A stretch of DNA of 6,262 nucleotides. Source: Modestobacter sp. (GTDB lineage Bacteria > Actinomycetota > Actinomycetes > Mycobacteriales > Geodermatophilaceae). This document shows, in pieces, positions 4,885 to 6,262 of the stretch. Within the stretch, counting starts at the first letter, position 1. Each line of letters opens with the position of its first letter. The stretch lies in the NCBI GenBank assembly GCA_025965635.1, contig JAOPWO010000058.1:1-6262 (forward strand). The letters are read 5' to 3'. Under the pieces are notes generated by a model that searched no databases, had not been told where the DNA came from, and saw only the letters and a list, made by a program, of their open reading frames with translations. A program made the position numbers and the translations under genes.

Positions 4885-5718
4885 GTGGAGGACAGCTACC
4901 TCGCCCCGCAGCAGCTCCCGCTGATCCCGGGTGCGGAGTTCGTCGGCACCCCGGCCGGCGGCGGGCCGCGCGTCGTCGGCCTGCTCGCCGGCGGCGGCTA
5001 CGCCCAGCAGGTGGCCACGCACCCTCGGCTGACCTGGCCGGTGCCCGACGGGGTGAGTGACGAGCGGGCCCTCGCCGTCGTCCTGCAGGGCGCCACCGCC
5101 TGGCACCTGCTGCGCACGTCCACCCACCTGGCCGAGGGCGAGTCCGTCGTCGTCATCGCCGGGGCCGGCGGGGTCGGGTCGCTCGCCGTCCAGCTGGCCA
5201 AGCGGTGGGGCGCCGGCCGGGTGATCGCGACCGCGTCGAGCCCGGAGAAACGGGCGCTGGCCGAGGAGCTGGGCGCCGACGCCAGCGTCGACCCGGCGCT
5301 GGCCGAGGACGACCCGAGGACGTTCACCGCCGCCCTGCGCGAGGCCAACGGCGGGAAGAAGGTCGACATCGTGCTGGAGATGACCGGCGGCAACGTCTTC
5401 GACGGCGCTCTCTCCGCACTCGCCCCGTTCGGCCGGCTGGCCACCTACGGCATGGCCGGCCGCACCCCGCCGCGGGCGGTGCAGCCGCCGTCGCTGATGG
5501 GCACCAGCCGCGCCGTCGTCGGCTTCTGGCTGGCGCACTGCTTCAGCCGCCCCGCCATGCTCGACGAGGCCGTCACCGACCTGCTCGAGCTGGTCGCCGA
5601 CGGGGCGCTCAAGCCGGTGTCCGGCGGGCGGTACCCGCTGTCCGCCGTCCGGGAGGCGCACCAGGACCTGCTCGCCCGCCGCACCACCGGCAAGCTGGTC
5701 CTCGACCCCCGCCGCTGA
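4747..5718 (+). CDS. Zinc-independent NADPH:quinone oxidoreductase (MDR superfamily)
   Basis: The protein has 323 residues, normal for quinone-oxidoreductase-like MDR proteins. The N-terminal GroES-like domain opens MRAVQITRFGGPEVMDVVDL and contains GVNFADTHQ (about 38-46) and PGAEFVGT (61-68). The Rossmann domain shows the nucleotide loop AGAGGVGS (138-145) in VVVIAGAGGVGSLAVQLAKRWG, then A-T-A-S-S at the end of the next strand, which together with a following K/R (EKR) suggests NADPH preference. The C-terminus ends in the usual YPLSAVREAHQDLLARRTTGKLVLDP. There are no zinc-ligand cysteines (the only Cys is C265), so it belongs to the zinc-free QOR branch. Expected activity is NADPH-dependent reduction of quinones or other electrophiles in the cytosol; the natural substrate is unknown. 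The ATG follows a TAGCCT -10 box by 7 nt and has no Shine-Dalgarno. It diverges from the exporter operon and converges on the VWA gene. A truncated relative lies at 249. Confidence 0.93.
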   Translation: MRAVQITRFGGPEVMDVVDLPDPVPGDGEQLFEISSSGVNFADTHQVEDSYLAPQQLPLIPGAEFVGTPAGGGPRVVGLLAGGGYAQQVATHPRLTWPVPDGVSDERALAVVLQGATAWHLLRTSTHLAEGESVVVIAGAGGVGSLAVQLAKRWGAGRVIATASSPEKRALAEELGADASVDPALAEDDPRTFTAALREANGGKKVDIVLEMTGGNVFDGALSALAPFGRLATYGMAGRTPPRAVQPPSLMGTSRAVVGFWLAHCFSRPAMLDEAVTDLLELVADGALKPVSGGRYPLSAVREAHQDLLARRTTGKLVLDPRR

Positions 5719-5720
5719 CG

Positions 5721-5754
5721 CCCCCGGGGCTTTCGGTACCGAAAGCCCCGGGGG
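5721..5754. terminator. Perfect 34-bp palindrome, likely bidirectional terminator
   Basis: The left arm CCCCCGGGGCTTTCGGT (5721-5737) is exactly complementary to the right arm ACCGAAAGCCCCGGGGG (5738-5754). It starts 3 bases after the oxidoreductase stop codon and ends 1 base before the stop codon of the convergent VWA gene, so it fills the gap and can serve both. There is no T-run, which is common for actinobacterial hairpin terminators. Confidence 0.85.
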
Positions 5755-5755
5755 G

Positions 5756-6262
5756 TCAGAGCAGGCGGTTGGTCCAGAGCAGCGACGCGACGACGCCGAG
5801 GAAGGCGAACAGCAGCCCGCCGCGGACGAACCACGGGCTGATGTCCTGCGCCTCGGTGGTGTAGCCGATCTGGCTGCCGAGGTCCTCGTAGACCTGTTCC
5901 AGCTCCGCCGCGCTCGCCGCCTCGCTGTAGCTGCCGCCGGTCTCGTCGGCGATCTCCTCCAACGTCGACCGGTCGACCGGCACCGGCACCGTCTCGCCCT
6001 CCAGGTCGAGGGTGCCGTAGTCGGTGCCGAACGCGATGGTGGAGACGGGCACCTCGGCGCCGTTGGCCGCGTCGACGGCCTGGGTCGCCTCCCGGCCGAC
6101 CGTGCTGTAGCCGTCGGACAGCAGCACGATCCGGGCCGGCGGCAGCTCCGCGGCGCCCACGTCGAGCGAGGACTGGTAGTTCTGGATGGCGGTCAGCGAG
6201 GTGAAGATCGCGTCGCCGATCGCGGTGGACTCGGCCAGCTGCAGGTTGTCGATCGCGGTGGT
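5756..6262 (-). CDS. VWA-domain membrane protein, C-terminal part (BatA-like), cut by window edge
   Basis: 168 codons are visible on the minus strand, in frame to the window edge; the N-terminus is missing. The sequence starts TTAIDNLQLAESTAIGDAIF, where the T of STAIG is the conserved MIDAS threonine of von Willebrand A domains. It continues ARIVLLSDGYSTVG, with the MIDAS aspartate in LSDG, and then VPVSTIAFGTDYGTL, another typical VWA strand. After the domain, LEEIADETGGSYSEAASAAELEQVYEDLGSQIGY is the standard end of bacterial BatA/CtpA-type VWA proteins. A final transmembrane helix (GGLLFAFLGVVASLLW, then TNRLL and stop) anchors it. In this family the VWA domain usually faces outside the membrane, and the genes commonly lie beside MoxR ATPases and DUF58 proteins, which would be expected beyond the right edge. 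A GTG at 6160 is internal and not the start. Confidence 0.88.
   Translation of the reverse strand, partial: TTAIDNLQLAESTAIGDAIFTSLTAIQNYQSSLDVGAAELPPARIVLLSDGYSTVGREATQAVDAANGAEVPVSTIAFGTDYGTLDLEGETVPVPVDRSTLEEIADETGGSYSEAASAAELEQVYEDLGSQIGYTTEAQDISPWFVRGGLLFAFLGVVASLLWTNRLL

Noticed and set aside
3457..5661. A 734-codon minus-strand open frame extending the ATPase upstream
   Set aside because: The extra part is antisense to the oxidoreductase gene and crosses the control region. The GTG at 4413 has a perfect AGGAGG at 5 nt, and ABC homology begins soon after it. In-frame ATGs such as the one at 4568 lie inside the inverted repeat and have no ribosome site.

Overview
This window is high-GC DNA from an actinobacterium. 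The evidence is strongly G/C-biased third codon positions, start codons sitting 6-7 nt behind TAnnnT-like -10 boxes (apparently leaderless genes), a GTG start, and the protein families present. The combination looks like Geodermatophilaceae or relatives, but that is inference from style, not from a marker gene.

Layout, left to right. (1) The first 27 codons of an ArsR-type repressor lie on the minus strand at the left edge, with a clear promoter and an overlapping CGTAT-N4-ATACG inverted repeat. (2) Divergent from it is a broken copy of a zinc-free quinone oxidoreductase gene. Only about 46 codons and a few upstream bases survive, followed by about 300 bp with no recognisable gene. (3) Four genes lie on the minus strand and read from right to left: ABC ATPase, ABC-2 permease, DesK-like histidine kinase, NarL/DesR-type response regulator. 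The gaps are 21 bp, 59 bp and an ATGA overlap, so this is one operon. (4) A 333-bp divergent control region follows and carries an 18-bp inverted repeat, CCATGAC-N4-GTCATGG. (5) The intact quinone oxidoreductase gene is on the plus strand. (6) A perfect 34-bp palindrome, a likely two-way terminator, fills the gap to (7) the C-terminal part of a membrane-anchored VWA-domain protein on the minus strand, cut by the right edge.

How the genes probably work together: the ATPase and permease form a small ABC-2 (DrrAB/Lnr-like) exporter. The kinase, with six predicted membrane segments, and its regulator probably sense membrane or drug stress and switch the operon on. The inverted repeat upstream of the ATPase is the best candidate regulator site. 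No substrate can be read from the sequence.

The most notable structural point is that the exporter/sensor operon sits between a 5' fragment and the full copy of the same oxidoreductase gene, so about 150-bp direct repeats lie 4.5 kb apart. This suggests duplication or insertion at the oxidoreductase locus. No transposase, integrase, CRISPR array, tRNA or rRNA was seen.
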